64,000 nucleotides of DNA from Ramlibacter sp. WS9 (GCF_003797765.1 NZ_RKMB01000012.1:1-64000); one strand, 5' to 3'; counted from the stretch's first letter, positions 40,256 to 50,042 are shown. Translations and numbers: made by a program. The notes: generated by a model not told the origin, from the letters alone.

Positions 40256-41965
40256 ATGGGTAACATGAAGACACCAGGCGTCTATATCCTGGAGAAGAAT
40301 GCCTTCCCGAACTCGGTGGTCGAAGTGGCCACCGCGGTGCCCGCCTTCATCGGCTACACCGAGAGGGCCGTGAACAGCGGCCTGGACCTCACCAACAAGC
40401 CGTGGCGGATCACCTCCATGGCGGAGTACCACCAGTACTTCGGGTACGGCCCCTTGCAGCCGTCGGAGGGTGCGCCCTACACCAGCTTCAAGCTGGAAAA
40501 GATCGCGCCGCCGGCGGCCGACGGGACCCCGGGCGCCACACCCGCACCGACGTCCGCGCCCGCCGACGGCAAGCCGGTGTTCAAGCCCTTCGCCCAGCGC
40601 GACACCGTCTCGCTGAATGTCGGCGGCGACAAGTACACGCTCACCCAGAACGGCGGGTTCTACCTGCTGTACCTGAGCATGCTGCACTTCTTCCAGAACG
40701 GCGGCGGGCCCTGCTATGTGGTGTCCACCGGCGGCTATTCGCGCGATGCGGGCATCCAGATCGACGGCTCGAAGTTCACGGCGGCGCTCGACGAGCTCAC
40801 CAAGGAACTCGAGCCCACCATGATCGTCATGCCCGAAGCCGTCCTGCTCAGCGACGCGGAGTGTGCCAAGGTGCAGGTCGCGGCGCTGATGCACTGCGGC
40901 AACGTCATGAAGAACCGCGTGGCCATCCTCGACGTGTGGGAGGGCTACCAGGAGCGCAACGCGCCGGCCAACGTCATCGACAACTTCCGCAACGCGCTCG
41001 GCAGCAACTACCTTGCCTTCGGCGCGGCCTACTACCCTTGGGTCAACACCGCGATCGTGCAGGACCGCGACCTGAGTTACGTCAACCTCACGCCCGACGA
41101 TGACGACGGCAACCGCGCCGTGTTGACTACCGCGCTCAAGGGCGAGTCGGCGCGCAGCCTGCTCGGCCCGAAGGCGGCGACGTATTACTCCAGCAAGGCC
41201 GACTTCAAGCGGCCGGACCAGATCCCGAAGGAAGATCAGGCCGCGGTGTCCCGCTTCGACCAGGTCGCCAAGCAGATCGACTCGGTTCCCGCCGCGAAGG
41301 GCGTGGAAATGGGGCTCCTGGCCCGCAGCCTGGCCACCCTCAGCCCGTTCTACAACGCCATCATGGGCGAGATGGCCAAGCGCCTGAACGTGATGCCGCC
41401 CAGCCCCGCGATGGCCGGCATCTACACGATGGTCGACAACGCGCGCGGCGTCTGGAAGGCGCCGGCCAACGTCAGCCTGAACAGCGTCGTCTCGCCGACG
41501 GTGCCGATCTCCAGCGAACAGCAGGAAGACCTGAACGTCACGCCGCAGGGCAAGTCGATCAACGCGATACGCAGCTTCAAGGGCGAAGGCACGCTGGTGT
41601 GGGGCGCGCGCACGCTGGACGGCAACAGCCTCGACTGGCGCTACATCAACGTGCGCCGCACGATGATCATGCTGGAGGAGTCGGTGCGCCTGGCCGCCAA
41701 GGCCATGGTGTTCGAGCCCAATGTGGCCAACACCTGGGTCACGATGAAAAGCATGATCTCCAACTTCCTCACCGGCATCTGGAAGCGCGGCGGGCTCGCC
41801 GGCGCGGTGCCGGAGGACGCGTTCAGCGTGCACGTCGGCCTGGGCGAGACCATGACGCCCGAGGACATCCTCGAAGGCATCTTGCGCGTCACGGTGCTGG
41901 TGGCCATCAGCCGCCCGGCGGAATTCATCGAGATCACCTTCCAGCAGCAGATGCAGAAGTCGTGA
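40256..41965 (+). CDS. eCIS contractile sheath protein (Pvc2/Afp2-like)
   Basis: The 569-residue protein starts MGNMKTPGVYILEKNAFPNSV and has VAEVATAVPAFIGYT-like residues, the signature of contractile tail sheaths (phage tail sheath family). The C-terminal region (WRYINVRRTMIMLEESV, then TVLVAISRPAEFIEITFQQQ) is the conserved core that forms the sheath handshake strands. A strong AGGAGG at 40245-40250 precedes the ATG at 40256. Only one sheath gene is present, whereas Afp and PVC loci have three. Confidence 0.95.
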   Translation: MGNMKTPGVYILEKNAFPNSVVEVATAVPAFIGYTERAVNSGLDLTNKPWRITSMAEYHQYFGYGPLQPSEGAPYTSFKLEKIAPPAADGTPGATPAPTSAPADGKPVFKPFAQRDTVSLNVGGDKYTLTQNGGFYLLYLSMLHFFQNGGGPCYVVSTGGYSRDAGIQIDGSKFTAALDELTKELEPTMIVMPEAVLLSDAECAKVQVAALMHCGNVMKNRVAILDVWEGYQERNAPANVIDNFRNALGSNYLAFGAAYYPWVNTAIVQDRDLSYVNLTPDDDDGNRAVLTTALKGESARSLLGPKAATYYSSKADFKRPDQIPKEDQAAVSRFDQVAKQIDSVPAAKGVEMGLLARSLATLSPFYNAIMGEMAKRLNVMPPSPAMAGIYTMVDNARGVWKAPANVSLNSVVSPTVPISSEQQEDLNVTPQGKSINAIRSFKGEGTLVWGARTLDGNSLDWRYINVRRTMIMLEESVRLAAKAMVFEPNVANTWVTMKSMISNFLTGIWKRGGLAGAVPEDAFSVHVGLGETMTPEDILEGILRVTVLVAISRPAEFIEITFQQQMQKS

Positions 41966-42007
41966 CCGGCAAAACATCAGGACTCAATCAACTTGCGGAG
42001 GTGAAAA

Positions 42008-42466
42008 ATGGCAGATGACGGATCAGCACAATCGACATCGGTCTGGCCCATCCCGAAGTTCCGCTTCGAGGTGAAGTGGGATTCGGCGGTGATGTCGTTC
42101 CAGGAAGTCTCGGGCCTCGACGTGGAAGCCCAGCCCATCGAGTACCGCAGCGGCGACAGCAAGGCCTTCTCGGTGGTCAAGATGCCGGGCATCAAGAAGT
42201 ACAGCAACGTCACCATGAAGAAGGGCGTGTTCAAGTCGGACAACAAGTTCTGGGACTGGTTCAACGAGATCAAGATGAACACGATCAAGCGAAAACCGGT
42301 GACCATCAGCCTGCTCGACCAGGACGGCAAGCCCACGATGGTCTGGACGCTCACCAACGCCTGGCCGACCAAGGTGACCGGCACCGACCTCAAGGCCGAG
42401 GGGAACGAGGTCGCGGTGGAAACCATCGAGATCGCACACGAAGGGCTGACCATCGCCAACGCCTGA
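42008..42466 (+). CDS. eCIS inner tube protein (Pvc1/Afp1-like, T4 gp19 family)
   Basis: The 152-residue protein (VWPIPKFRFEVKW, VSGLDVEAQPIEYRSGDS, MKKGVFKSDNKFWDWFNEI) matches the phage T4 gp19-like tube family, whose hexamers stack to make the inner tube. GGAGGTG lies just before the ATG. A good ribosome site and a 42-base leader suggest high expression. The second tube gene follows ten bases later. Confidence 0.95.
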   Translation: MADDGSAQSTSVWPIPKFRFEVKWDSAVMSFQEVSGLDVEAQPIEYRSGDSKAFSVVKMPGIKKYSNVTMKKGVFKSDNKFWDWFNEIKMNTIKRKPVTISLLDQDGKPTMVWTLTNAWPTKVTGTDLKAEGNEVAVETIEIAHEGLTIANA

Positions 42467-42476
42467 CGAGCCGTCC

Positions 42477-42938
42477 ATGCCCATTGCCGCCAGCGTCTAT
42501 CCGCCCGTTGCTTTCTCCTTCTGCGTGACGTTCGGCACGCAGCCGGCGGACGGCGACGCGGCGTTCAATGAGGTGGGCGGCATCGGTCCCGAGTTCGAGA
42601 CCGAGGCCTTGCCCGAAGGCGGGGAGAACCGCTACACCCTGCAGGTGCCCAAGGCCGTGCGCTATCCCAAGCTCACGCTCAAGCGCGGCATCGCGCCGTT
42701 GGAGTCGAGGCTGGTGTCGTGGTGCAAGGCGGCGCTGGAGGGCGGGCTGGTCAAGCCGATCTATCCCAAGATGCTGCACGTGTTCCTGCTGGACGAGAAG
42801 GGCGAGGCGCTGCGCGCCTGGTCGTTCCAGAACGCGTGGCCGGTGCGCTGGGAGGTGGGGCCGTTCCAGGCGACGCGCAACGAAGTCGCGATGGAAAAGA
42901 TCGAATTGAGCTACGCGTATTCCGTTCGGGAAGTCTAG
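42477..42938 (+). CDS. Second eCIS tube protein (Pvc5/Afp5-like)
   Basis: The 153-residue protein is a divergent member of the gp19 tube family: FNEVGGIGPEFETEALPEGG, LTLKRGIAPLESRLVSW and AWSFQNAWPVRWEVGPFQ align by pattern with the first tube protein. In Afp/PVC the second tube protein forms the first rings on the baseplate. It lies between the main tube gene and DUF5908, the usual place. Confidence 0.9.
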   Translation: MPIAASVYPPVAFSFCVTFGTQPADGDAAFNEVGGIGPEFETEALPEGGENRYTLQVPKAVRYPKLTLKRGIAPLESRLVSWCKAALEGGLVKPIYPKMLHVFLLDEKGEALRAWSFQNAWPVRWEVGPFQATRNEVAMEKIELSYAYSVREV

Positions 42939-42941
42939 AAG

Positions 42942-43112
42942 ATGACCATAGAAGTACGCCAGATGGTGATCAAGTCGTCCGTCGGGGACGAGCACGCCCC
43001 GGCCCCGGCCGACGCGCCGCGCGCGCCGGACCTGCGGCAGTTCCGCGAGGAGCTGTTGGCCGAGTGCGAAGCGCTGCTGGAGTCCAAGCTGCGCGACATG
43101 GCCGAGCGATAG
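42942..43112 (+). CDS. DUF5908-like small eCIS protein (Pvc6 position)
   Basis: The 56-residue protein reads MTIEVRQMVIKSSV, then a Pro/Ala-rich linker, then a C-terminal helix (LRQFREELLAECEALLESK). DUF5908 proteins have this layout: a short beta-strand start, a variable middle and a helix with one Cys. They occur almost only in injection-system loci. The gap to the previous stop is three bases. Role unknown, possibly a baseplate or tube adaptor. Confidence 0.75.
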   Translation: MTIEVRQMVIKSSVGDEHAPAPADAPRAPDLRQFREELLAECEALLESKLRDMAER

Positions 43113-43124
43113 CGCAAGTCCTCC

Positions 43125-43826
43125 ATGGCTACCTCCGCAACCGCCGGCCAGAAGACCCAGATGACGCTGACGCGCTACACCGTCAGCCCGGGCGGGTCGA
43201 TCGCGATCAACAGCGCGGTCACGTTCACGGCGATGGTCAATCCGGCCGAAGTGACGCACGAGCACTCCATCAGCTACAACATGCGGCCCATCCTGGGGCA
43301 GCTGGGCTCCGACGCGAAGTTCAGCGCGATCAACCCGGACAGGTTGCGCTTCTCGATCGTGCTGGACGGCACCGGTGTCGTGCCACCCGCGACGCCGACG
43401 GGCGCGCCCAAGGACGTCAAGACCTCCCTGCTGGAGCTCAACCAGGTCGTCTACACCTATGTGAGCGACAAGCACGAGCCCAGCCACGTGCGCGTGCTGT
43501 GGGGTTCGTTGATCTTCTTCGGCCGCATGGCTTCGATGACCACGAAGTACACCCTGTTCAAGCCGAGCGGCGAGCCGCTGCGCGCCAAGGTGGACATGCA
43601 AGTGGTCGGCACGATGAGCAAGAAGGAGAACGAGCTGGTGTCCAACCGCTCGTCGCCGGACCTGAGCCATTCCGTGCTGGTGGTGGAGGGCGATACGCTG
43701 CCGCTGCTGTGCCATCGCATCTACAGCGATTCGTCCTACTACCCCGAGGTCGCCCGCTTCAACAACCTGAGCGACTTCCGGCGGCTCACGCCGGGGATGC
43801 GCCTGCACTTTCCGCCGTTGGGGTAG
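43125..43826 (+). CDS. LysM-containing tube-baseplate adaptor (Pvc7/Afp7-like)
   Basis: The 233-residue protein has an N-terminal tube-like domain (FTAMVNPAEVTHEHSISY, LRFSIVLDGTGVV, VRVLWGSLIFFGRMASM) and a C-terminal LysM domain (HSVLVVEGDTLPLLCHRIY to LTPGMRLHFPP). This is the layout of Afp7/Pvc7, which joins the spike to the tube. It is followed after three bases by the spike gene. Confidence 0.9.
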   Translation: MATSATAGQKTQMTLTRYTVSPGGSIAINSAVTFTAMVNPAEVTHEHSISYNMRPILGQLGSDAKFSAINPDRLRFSIVLDGTGVVPPATPTGAPKDVKTSLLELNQVVYTYVSDKHEPSHVRVLWGSLIFFGRMASMTTKYTLFKPSGEPLRAKVDMQVVGTMSKKENELVSNRSSPDLSHSVLVVEGDTLPLLCHRIYSDSSYYPEVARFNNLSDFRRLTPGMRLHFPPLG

Positions 43827-43829
43827 GCC

Positions 43830-45620
43830 ATGGCTCCTTCGCCGAACGTCTCCGCCGAAGGCGTGATGCGGATCACGGTGTCCAGCAATGGCACCAAGCT
43901 GCCCGAAACCGTGGGCCTGGTGTCGGTCACCGTCAGCCGGGCGGCCAATGCGATCCCCTTCGCACGCCTGGTCGTGGCCGACGGCGACATGGCGGCGCAG
44001 CTGTTTCCGGTGGGCGACGGCGAACTGTTCAAACCCGGCAGCGCGATCACCATCAAGGCCGGCTACCAGGACGAGGAGTCCACCATCTTCGAAGGCATCG
44101 TGGTGCGCCAGGGCCTGAAGATCACCGGGCAGAACTTTTCGCGCCTGGTCATCGAATGCCGCGACAAGGCCGCCGTGATGACGGTGGGGCGCAAGAACGC
44201 CAACTACGTCGACCAGAAGGACAGCGACATCCTTTCGACGCTGTTCTCCGACGCCGGCCTCGCCACCGACATCGGCGCCACGGCCCTGCAGCACAAGGAG
44301 CTGGTGCAGTACTACTGCACCGATTGGGACTTCGCGATTGCCCGGGCAGAAGCCAACGGCATGCTGGTGGTGGTGACCGACGGCAAGGCCGTGGTCAAGG
44401 TGCCCGACATGAGCGCCGCCTCGGCACTCAGTGTCACCTACGGCATCGACCTCATCGAGTTCGACGCCGACATCGACGCGCGTTCGCAGCTCGCTTCCGC
44501 GCAGGGCTTTGCCTGGGATCCGAAGACGCAGGCCACGATTCAAGGGACGGCGGCCACTCCTCCATCGCTCAACAAACAGGGCGACCTGAAGGGCAGTGAT
44601 CTGGCCAAGGTGCTGGGCGTGGAAACGTACCGGCTGCAGACGCCCGCGCCCCTGGAGTCCGCCAGCCTGAAGACCTGGGCCGACGCGCAGCAGTTGAAGG
44701 CGGGGCTGGCGCGCGTGCGGGGGCGGATGAAATTCCAGGGCAGTGCGCTGGCCCAGGTGGGCGGGCTGATCGACCTCGCGGGCGTGGGCACACGCTTCTC
44801 GGGCTCGGTCTTCGTCACCGCCGTCGATCATGAACTGACCGACGGAAACTGGTGGACGCAAGTCGAGTTCGGCATGTCGCCGATGTGGTTCACCCAGCGC
44901 GCCGACGTGCAAGGGCCCTCGGCCGCCGGGCTGCTGCCGGGCGTGGAAGGCCTGCAGATCGGCGTCGTGATGAAGCTCGACGCCGACCCGGAGGGCGAGC
45001 AGCGCGTGCAGGTGTCCGTTCCCGTCATGCAGGCCGAGACCGACGGCGTGTGGGCCCGGCTCGCGCAACTGCATGCCTCGGACGGCTTCGGCACCTTCTT
45101 CGTGCCCGAGATCGGCGACGAGGTGCTGCTCGGCTACCTGAACAACGACCCGTCCTATCCCGTCATCCTGGGCAGCGTCTACAGCAGCAAGCGCAAGCCG
45201 CCCTACGAGCTCACGGCGCAGAACAACATCAAGGCCGTCGTCACGCGCTGCAAGTCGAAGATCGAGTTCAACGAAGAGGACAAGATCATCACCGTGCTCA
45301 CGCCCGCCGGCAACACCATCGTGCTGAGCGACAAGGACAAGTCCATCCTCATGAAGGACCAGAACAACAACAAGGTGGAGCTCAATCCCTCGGGCATCAC
45401 GCTGGACAGCCCCAAGGATATCCTGGTCACCGCCAAGGGAACGATCACGCTCGACGCCGTGGGCGCGGTGACCGTCACCTCCAAGTCGAACGTCAAGACC
45501 TCGGGCCTGAACGTGGACTGTGTAGCCCAGGTTGGCTTCTCCGCCAAGGGCGCCGCCACCGCCGAACTCTCCGCCACCGGCCAGACCACTGTCAAGGGCG
45601 CCCTGGTCATGATCAATTGA
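43830..45620 (+). CDS. VgrG-like central spike (Pvc8/Afp8-like)
   Basis: The 596-residue protein combines gp27-like barrels (about 1-370), a gp5-like OB domain (about 375-460, LQIGVVMKLDADPEGEQRV, then FVPEIGDEVLLGYLNNDP) and a repetitive triple beta-helix tail (about 470-596, GNTIVLSDKDKSILMKD and similar). It is the trimeric needle hub below the tube. No extra effector domain is fused. The PAAR tip gene follows. Confidence 0.95.
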   Translation: MAPSPNVSAEGVMRITVSSNGTKLPETVGLVSVTVSRAANAIPFARLVVADGDMAAQLFPVGDGELFKPGSAITIKAGYQDEESTIFEGIVVRQGLKITGQNFSRLVIECRDKAAVMTVGRKNANYVDQKDSDILSTLFSDAGLATDIGATALQHKELVQYYCTDWDFAIARAEANGMLVVVTDGKAVVKVPDMSAASALSVTYGIDLIEFDADIDARSQLASAQGFAWDPKTQATIQGTAATPPSLNKQGDLKGSDLAKVLGVETYRLQTPAPLESASLKTWADAQQLKAGLARVRGRMKFQGSALAQVGGLIDLAGVGTRFSGSVFVTAVDHELTDGNWWTQVEFGMSPMWFTQRADVQGPSAAGLLPGVEGLQIGVVMKLDADPEGEQRVQVSVPVMQAETDGVWARLAQLHASDGFGTFFVPEIGDEVLLGYLNNDPSYPVILGSVYSSKRKPPYELTAQNNIKAVVTRCKSKIEFNEEDKIITVLTPAGNTIVLSDKDKSILMKDQNNNKVELNPSGITLDSPKDILVTAKGTITLDAVGAVTVTSKSNVKTSGLNVDCVAQVGFSAKGAATAELSATGQTTVKGALVMIN

Positions 45621-45635
45621 ACGCGAGGACGAACC

Positions 45636-45935
45636 ATGCCGCCCGCCGCCCGCATCACCGACATGCACGTGTGCCCGATGGTCACACCCGGCCTGCCGCC
45701 CGTTCCGCACGTGGGCGGGCCGGTGATAGGCCCATGCGTGCCCACGGTGTTGATCGGCATGCTGCCCGCGGCGGTGATCGGCGACAACTGTGTGTGCGTC
45801 GGCCCGCCGGACAGCATCATCATGGGGTCGACGACGGTGCTGATCGGCGGCAAGCCGGCGGCGCGGATGGGCGACAGCACGGCGCACGGCGGCTCCATCG
45901 TGATGGGCCTGCCCACCGTCCTGATCGGCGGATGA
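45636..45935 (+). CDS. PAAR spike-tip protein (Pvc10 position)
   Basis: The 99-residue protein has the PAAR fold repeats PAARITDMHVCP, GSTTVLIGGKPAARMGD, and GSIVMGLPTVLIGG, with His and Cys residues that can bind a metal at the tip. It would sharpen the VgrG-like spike. It has no C-terminal extension. It starts 15 bases after the spike gene and ends four bases before the gp25-like gene. Confidence 0.93.
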   Translation: MPPAARITDMHVCPMVTPGLPPVPHVGGPVIGPCVPTVLIGMLPAAVIGDNCVCVGPPDSIIMGSTTVLIGGKPAARMGDSTAHGGSIVMGLPTVLIGG

Positions 45936-45939
45936 TGCG

Positions 45940-46428
45940 ATGACCGTGCAGGACGTGCAGCTCGCCAGGGTCGGAGAGGAAGACCGCAGCTTTCTCGGCA
46001 CGGGCTGGAGTTTCCCGCCCGCCTTCGAGCGCCTGCGCCGCGGGGCTGCGGCGCAGGAAGGGCATGAGTTTCGCGCGGCGCTGGTCTCGGCCGAGCGGGA
46101 CATCGAACAGAGCCTGCGCATCCTGCTGGCCACCAACCCTGGCGAACGCGTGATGCAGCCGGCCTATGGCTGCGGCATCAAGCGCATGGTCTTCGAGCAA
46201 CTCAACGAGAGCAAGCTCACCGAGATCCGCCACCTGGTCGAACAGGCCATCCTGTTCTTCGAGCCGCGCATCACCGTCAACGCGGTCGTGCTGGACACTT
46301 CCGAGCTGCTGGAAGGGGTTCTGCCGATCCACATCGACTACACGGTGCGCACCACCAACAGCCGCACCAACATCGTCTTTCCGCTGTACCTGCGCGAAGG
46401 CACGGGCGTGGGGCCGGGGGCAGCATGA
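45940..46428 (+). CDS. gpW/gp25-like baseplate wedge protein (Pvc9/Afp9-like)
   Basis: The 162-residue protein contains the gp25 core: ERDIEQSLRILLATNPGER, PAYGCGIKRMVFEQ and ITVNAVVLDTSELLEG. It is lysozyme-like in name only; in contractile machines it starts sheath assembly on the baseplate. It overlaps the Pvc11-like gene by ATGA. Confidence 0.93.
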   Translation: MTVQDVQLARVGEEDRSFLGTGWSFPPAFERLRRGAAAQEGHEFRAALVSAERDIEQSLRILLATNPGERVMQPAYGCGIKRMVFEQLNESKLTEIRHLVEQAILFFEPRITVNAVVLDTSELLEGVLPIHIDYTVRTTNSRTNIVFPLYLREGTGVGPGAA

Positions 46429-49400
46429 GCGGTGGAACCGAACAGCGCGAACGCCTGCCCTCTGCGCTGGACGGCGGCTACTTCCGCGTGGACGAAACCC
46501 GGTTCGAGCAATTGGCCGCCGCCAGCGCGCGGCTTGCCGCGCACCTGCGCTTGCACGAGGTGGACGAGCAGGGCAGCAGCGCGCATGCCACCTGGGCCGA
46601 CTTCTTCCGTGCGGACGAGCTCCTCGTCATGGCCATGATGCTGGACTACGATCCCCAGCCGGCGCAGGACACGTTGTTCGGCGATTTCGGCGCCACGTCG
46701 TCCATCCGCCTTGCGGCCGAGACCGTCCGCCTGGCTTCGGTGATCGACCGCTGGCTGCAAACGCTGCGCGCCATCGACGCGCCGGGCGCGCACACGCTGG
46801 CCGGCGCCATTTCCGCGCTGATCGAAAAGCAGCTGGCCGGCGAGCTGCAGTGGGTGGCGCGCCATGCGCTGGCGCCCGGCTGGCGCGGCGACATCAAGGG
46901 TTACGAGCTGCAGCGCCTCGATGCTTCGTGGTTCGACGCCCGGGCGTCGGCGCCGCCCGAGCGCGGGCGCACGGGGCGCGACGGCCTGCGTTCGCGGTTT
47001 TTTGCTTTCAAGGACGGCGTCGCGCGCATCCAGGGCCTCGTGCGCGAGCAGCTGGCCGCCACCCGCACCAGCCAGCGGCATGACCCGGCGGCCGGGCTGT
47101 TCATCGCTTTCCTGGAGCTGTTCGGCACGGTGCAGGAGCGGGTCAACCGGTTCACCGCGCGCCACACCGATTTTTACTATCACGATGTGTTGGACATGCG
47201 CCCGCGCCGCGCGCGGCCCGACCGTATCCACGTCGTCTGCGAACCCGTGGCCGGCGCCTCGCTGGATGTGCTGCTCGCGCGGGGCACCGCTTTTGCGGCA
47301 GGCTTCGACGCGAACCGGCAGCCGATCGAGTTCCTCGCCGAATCGGATCTGGCCGTCACCGACATCAAGGTCGCCGCGCTGCGCACCGTGCGTCTGGCAA
47401 CCGCCAACATGGTGCTGGGTGACGACCGCACCGCCTACCCGGTCAAGCGCGTGCGCGTCGACGCGCCCATGCCGGCGGCGGATGCGCCCGCGGGCTCGGC
47501 GCAGCGCTACTGGCCGCTGTTCGGCGGCGCGCAGGCGCATGGCACGGAGACAGTCGTTGACGGCGAGCTGGGCCTCGCGGTGGCGAGCCCGCTACTTTGG
47601 TTGAAGGAAGGGCAGCGTGACATCGCGGTCCGCCTCGTTTTTCGTGCCCTGCAAACGCCGGGCCACGAGGCCAGCGAGCTTTGGTCGCGCATGGGCGACG
47701 CGGACGACCGCGTGCGCTGGCAGCTCGAACGCGCGCTGCCCGAGCTGTTCGCCATCAGCCTCACCACGGCAACCGGCTGGTACGAGGCGACCGAGGCCTT
47801 CGTCAGCCGCCCGGGCGAGCCGGTCGGCGCGGCGCTGGATTGCCTGGAGATCACGGTGAGGCTCGGCCCCGACGCTCCGGCCATCACCGGCTGCGCCGCG
47901 GCGTTGCACGGTGCCCAGTGGAACACTGGCCAGCCCCTGATGTGCATCCGCGTGCGCCAGCAGGCCGCGCTGTGCGCCTATTCGCTGCTCGAGAACAAGG
48001 AGCTGCTCGAGGTGGAGGTCGACGTGCGTGTCCGGGGTGCGAGGGACATCACGCTGGGCAACAACGCCGGCCGGCTCGATCCGTCCAAGCCCTTCATGCC
48101 CTTCGGCCCCCTGCCCGCCAAAGGCTCCTACCTGGTGTTCGGCTCGGCCGAAGCCGCGCGCAAACCGCTGACGGGCCTGCGCCTGCATGTGGACTGGAGC
48201 GGCTTGCCGCAGGAGCTGGGTGGTTTTCCCGAGTACTACGACGGCTACGACTCCGAATTCACGAACGCGGGTTTTCGCGGCGCGGTATCGGTGCTTCAGG
48301 ACGGCGAGTGGCGGACCGCACCGGACGGCGCCACCGGCCAGTCGCTCTTCACGCAGCGGCCGGGCGGCCGCCTGGAGAGCTGCAGCGTGATCGAGGTCAG
48401 CCCCTCGGCACTGCGCGCCCATTTCAAGCCGGCGGCGATGGGTACGGACGGTTTCGCTTATGACCTTACCAGCCGCAACGGTTTCTTCCGGCTGGAACTG
48501 CGCAAGCCCGATGCGGCCTTCGGCCACGCGGAGTATTCGCAAGTGCTCACGCGCGTCGTCTCGGCGAATGCCAGGCGCAAGAAGCCGCTGGCGTTGCCGC
48601 GCCCCCCGTACACGCCCACCATCGAGCGCGCGACACTCGACTACGAAGCGCGGGCCCGCATTCACTTGCACCAGCAGGATGCGGCAGCGCCCGTGTTCCA
48701 CCTTCATCCGTTCGGCGTGGAGCAGCTGCGGTCCGCGGGCCGGGCCACGCCCATCACCTTGCTGCCCGCCTGGCCGCAGGACGGCAACCTCTACATCGGC
48801 CTGTCGGGCGAAGCGGTCCAGGGGGGCTTGAGCCTGCTGTTCGAATTGCGCAGCGAGTCGGCTGTTCCGCGGGCGCGCCGCAGCGCCAAGCTCCATTGGG
48901 CCTATCTCGCGTCCAACCGGTGGTGCGAACTCGCGGCCGCCCAGGTGCTGGGCGACAGTACCGACGGTTTCCTCACCTCCGGAATCGTCAGGCTGGACAT
49001 TCCGGGCGCCATCGACCGCAACAACACCGTGATGCCCGCGCATCTCTACTGGCTGCGCCTTTCGGCGGACGCGGACTTCGACGCCTTCGCGGGCCTGTAC
49101 AGCGTGCGCGCGCAGGCGCTGTCGGCAGTTCGCTCGGCCGCTTCCCCGATGCCGCTGGAGTACACGGTGCTGCCCGCCGGCAGCGTGACGGGGCCAGCCG
49201 CCTCGATTCCCGGCCTGGCACGGGTCACGCAGGTCGGCAACTCGTTCGGCATGCGGCCCGAGGAGAACCTGCAGCAGTTGCGGGTGCGCACCGGGGAAAG
49301 GCTCAAACACAAGAACCGCGCGCTGCTGCCGTGGGACTACGAGCGCCTGGTGCTCGAGCGCTTTCCCGCGGTGTTCAAGGTGCGCTGCTTTCCCAACCTT

Positions 49401-50042
49401 CGCTCACCCGATGCGATTCGCAGTCCCGGCGACGTGCTCGTCGTGGTGGTGCCGCAGCTGGGCTCGGTCGACCAGCTCAAGAACGTGCGCGGCCCCCGGC
49501 TGAACGCGGTGGAGCTGCTTCGCATCGCGGACTACCTGCGTGCCCTGGCGCCGCCCCAAGCCCGCATCGAGGTGCGCAACGCCAGCTACGAACTGATCCA
49601 GGTTCGATGCGCCATCGAGTGGGCGACCGGTGCGCACGCGGGCTACGGCATCCGGCGCCTGAACCAAGCCCTGTTCGACTACCTCTCGCCCTGGAACGAC
49701 AACGGCTACCGCGCCAATTTCGAGTGGACCATCCGCCCCGAAGACCTGGAAGCGCGCATCCGCGAACTGGACTTCGTGCGCGGGGTGAGCCAGGTGTCCC
49801 TGCTGCACGTGGCTTCCAGCGACGACAACGTCTATTCGCTCGGTGACACGGCACGGCCCGGCATGCCGCAAGCCCGCTTCACGAACGGGCCGGTACGCTT
49901 TCGGTGGCCGTGGAGTATCGCGGTGCCGATGCGGCGGCACCTGATCGGATCCATCGAGGCGGCCGAGCCGACAGGGCCGGTGCCCACCGGCATCGACCGG
50001 CTGGAAATCGGCAACACCTTCGTGGTGGGGGCGGCGCGATGA
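46425..50042 (+). CDS. Pvc11-like baseplate wedge protein (baseplate J family)
   Basis: The 1205-residue protein has the baseplate J-like signature in its C-terminal third (EENLQQLRVRTGERLKHKN, LLPWDYERLVLERFPAVFKV, then PGDVLVVVVPQ and IEVRNASYELIQVRCAIEW). The N-terminal 200 residues are helical and the middle is rich in beta structure. Afp11/Pvc11 proteins of similar size form the main baseplate wedge with Pvc12. It overlaps the next gene by ATGA. Confidence 0.92.
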   Translation: MSGGTEQRERLPSALDGGYFRVDETRFEQLAAASARLAAHLRLHEVDEQGSSAHATWADFFRADELLVMAMMLDYDPQPAQDTLFGDFGATSSIRLAAETVRLASVIDRWLQTLRAIDAPGAHTLAGAISALIEKQLAGELQWVARHALAPGWRGDIKGYELQRLDASWFDARASAPPERGRTGRDGLRSRFFAFKDGVARIQGLVREQLAATRTSQRHDPAAGLFIAFLELFGTVQERVNRFTARHTDFYYHDVLDMRPRRARPDRIHVVCEPVAGASLDVLLARGTAFAAGFDANRQPIEFLAESDLAVTDIKVAALRTVRLATANMVLGDDRTAYPVKRVRVDAPMPAADAPAGSAQRYWPLFGGAQAHGTETVVDGELGLAVASPLLWLKEGQRDIAVRLVFRALQTPGHEASELWSRMGDADDRVRWQLERALPELFAISLTTATGWYEATEAFVSRPGEPVGAALDCLEITVRLGPDAPAITGCAAALHGAQWNTGQPLMCIRVRQQAALCAYSLLENKELLEVEVDVRVRGARDITLGNNAGRLDPSKPFMPFGPLPAKGSYLVFGSAEAARKPLTGLRLHVDWSGLPQELGGFPEYYDGYDSEFTNAGFRGAVSVLQDGEWRTAPDGATGQSLFTQRPGGRLESCSVIEVSPSALRAHFKPAAMGTDGFAYDLTSRNGFFRLELRKPDAAFGHAEYSQVLTRVVSANARRKKPLALPRPPYTPTIERATLDYEARARIHLHQQDAAAPVFHLHPFGVEQLRSAGRATPITLLPAWPQDGNLYIGLSGEAVQGGLSLLFELRSESAVPRARRSAKLHWAYLASNRWCELAAAQVLGDSTDGFLTSGIVRLDIPGAIDRNNTVMPAHLYWLRLSADADFDAFAGLYSVRAQALSAVRSAASPMPLEYTVLPAGSVTGPAASIPGLARVTQVGNSFGMRPEENLQQLRVRTGERLKHKNRALLPWDYERLVLERFPAVFKVRCFPNLRSPDAIRSPGDVLVVVVPQLGSVDQLKNVRGPRLNAVELLRIADYLRALAPPQARIEVRNASYELIQVRCAIEWATGAHAGYGIRRLNQALFDYLSPWNDNGYRANFEWTIRPEDLEARIRELDFVRGVSQVSLLHVASSDDNVYSLGDTARPGMPQARFTNGPVRFRWPWSIAVPMRRHLIGSIEAAEPTGPVPTGIDRLEIGNTFVVGAAR

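Noticed and set aside
42390-46136. Minus-strand open frame of 1248 codons opposite the tube, LysM, spike and PAAR genes
   Set aside because: It lies antisense to well-identified genes, is rich in His, Arg and Gly with no domain, and is a usual by-product of GC-rich coding DNA.
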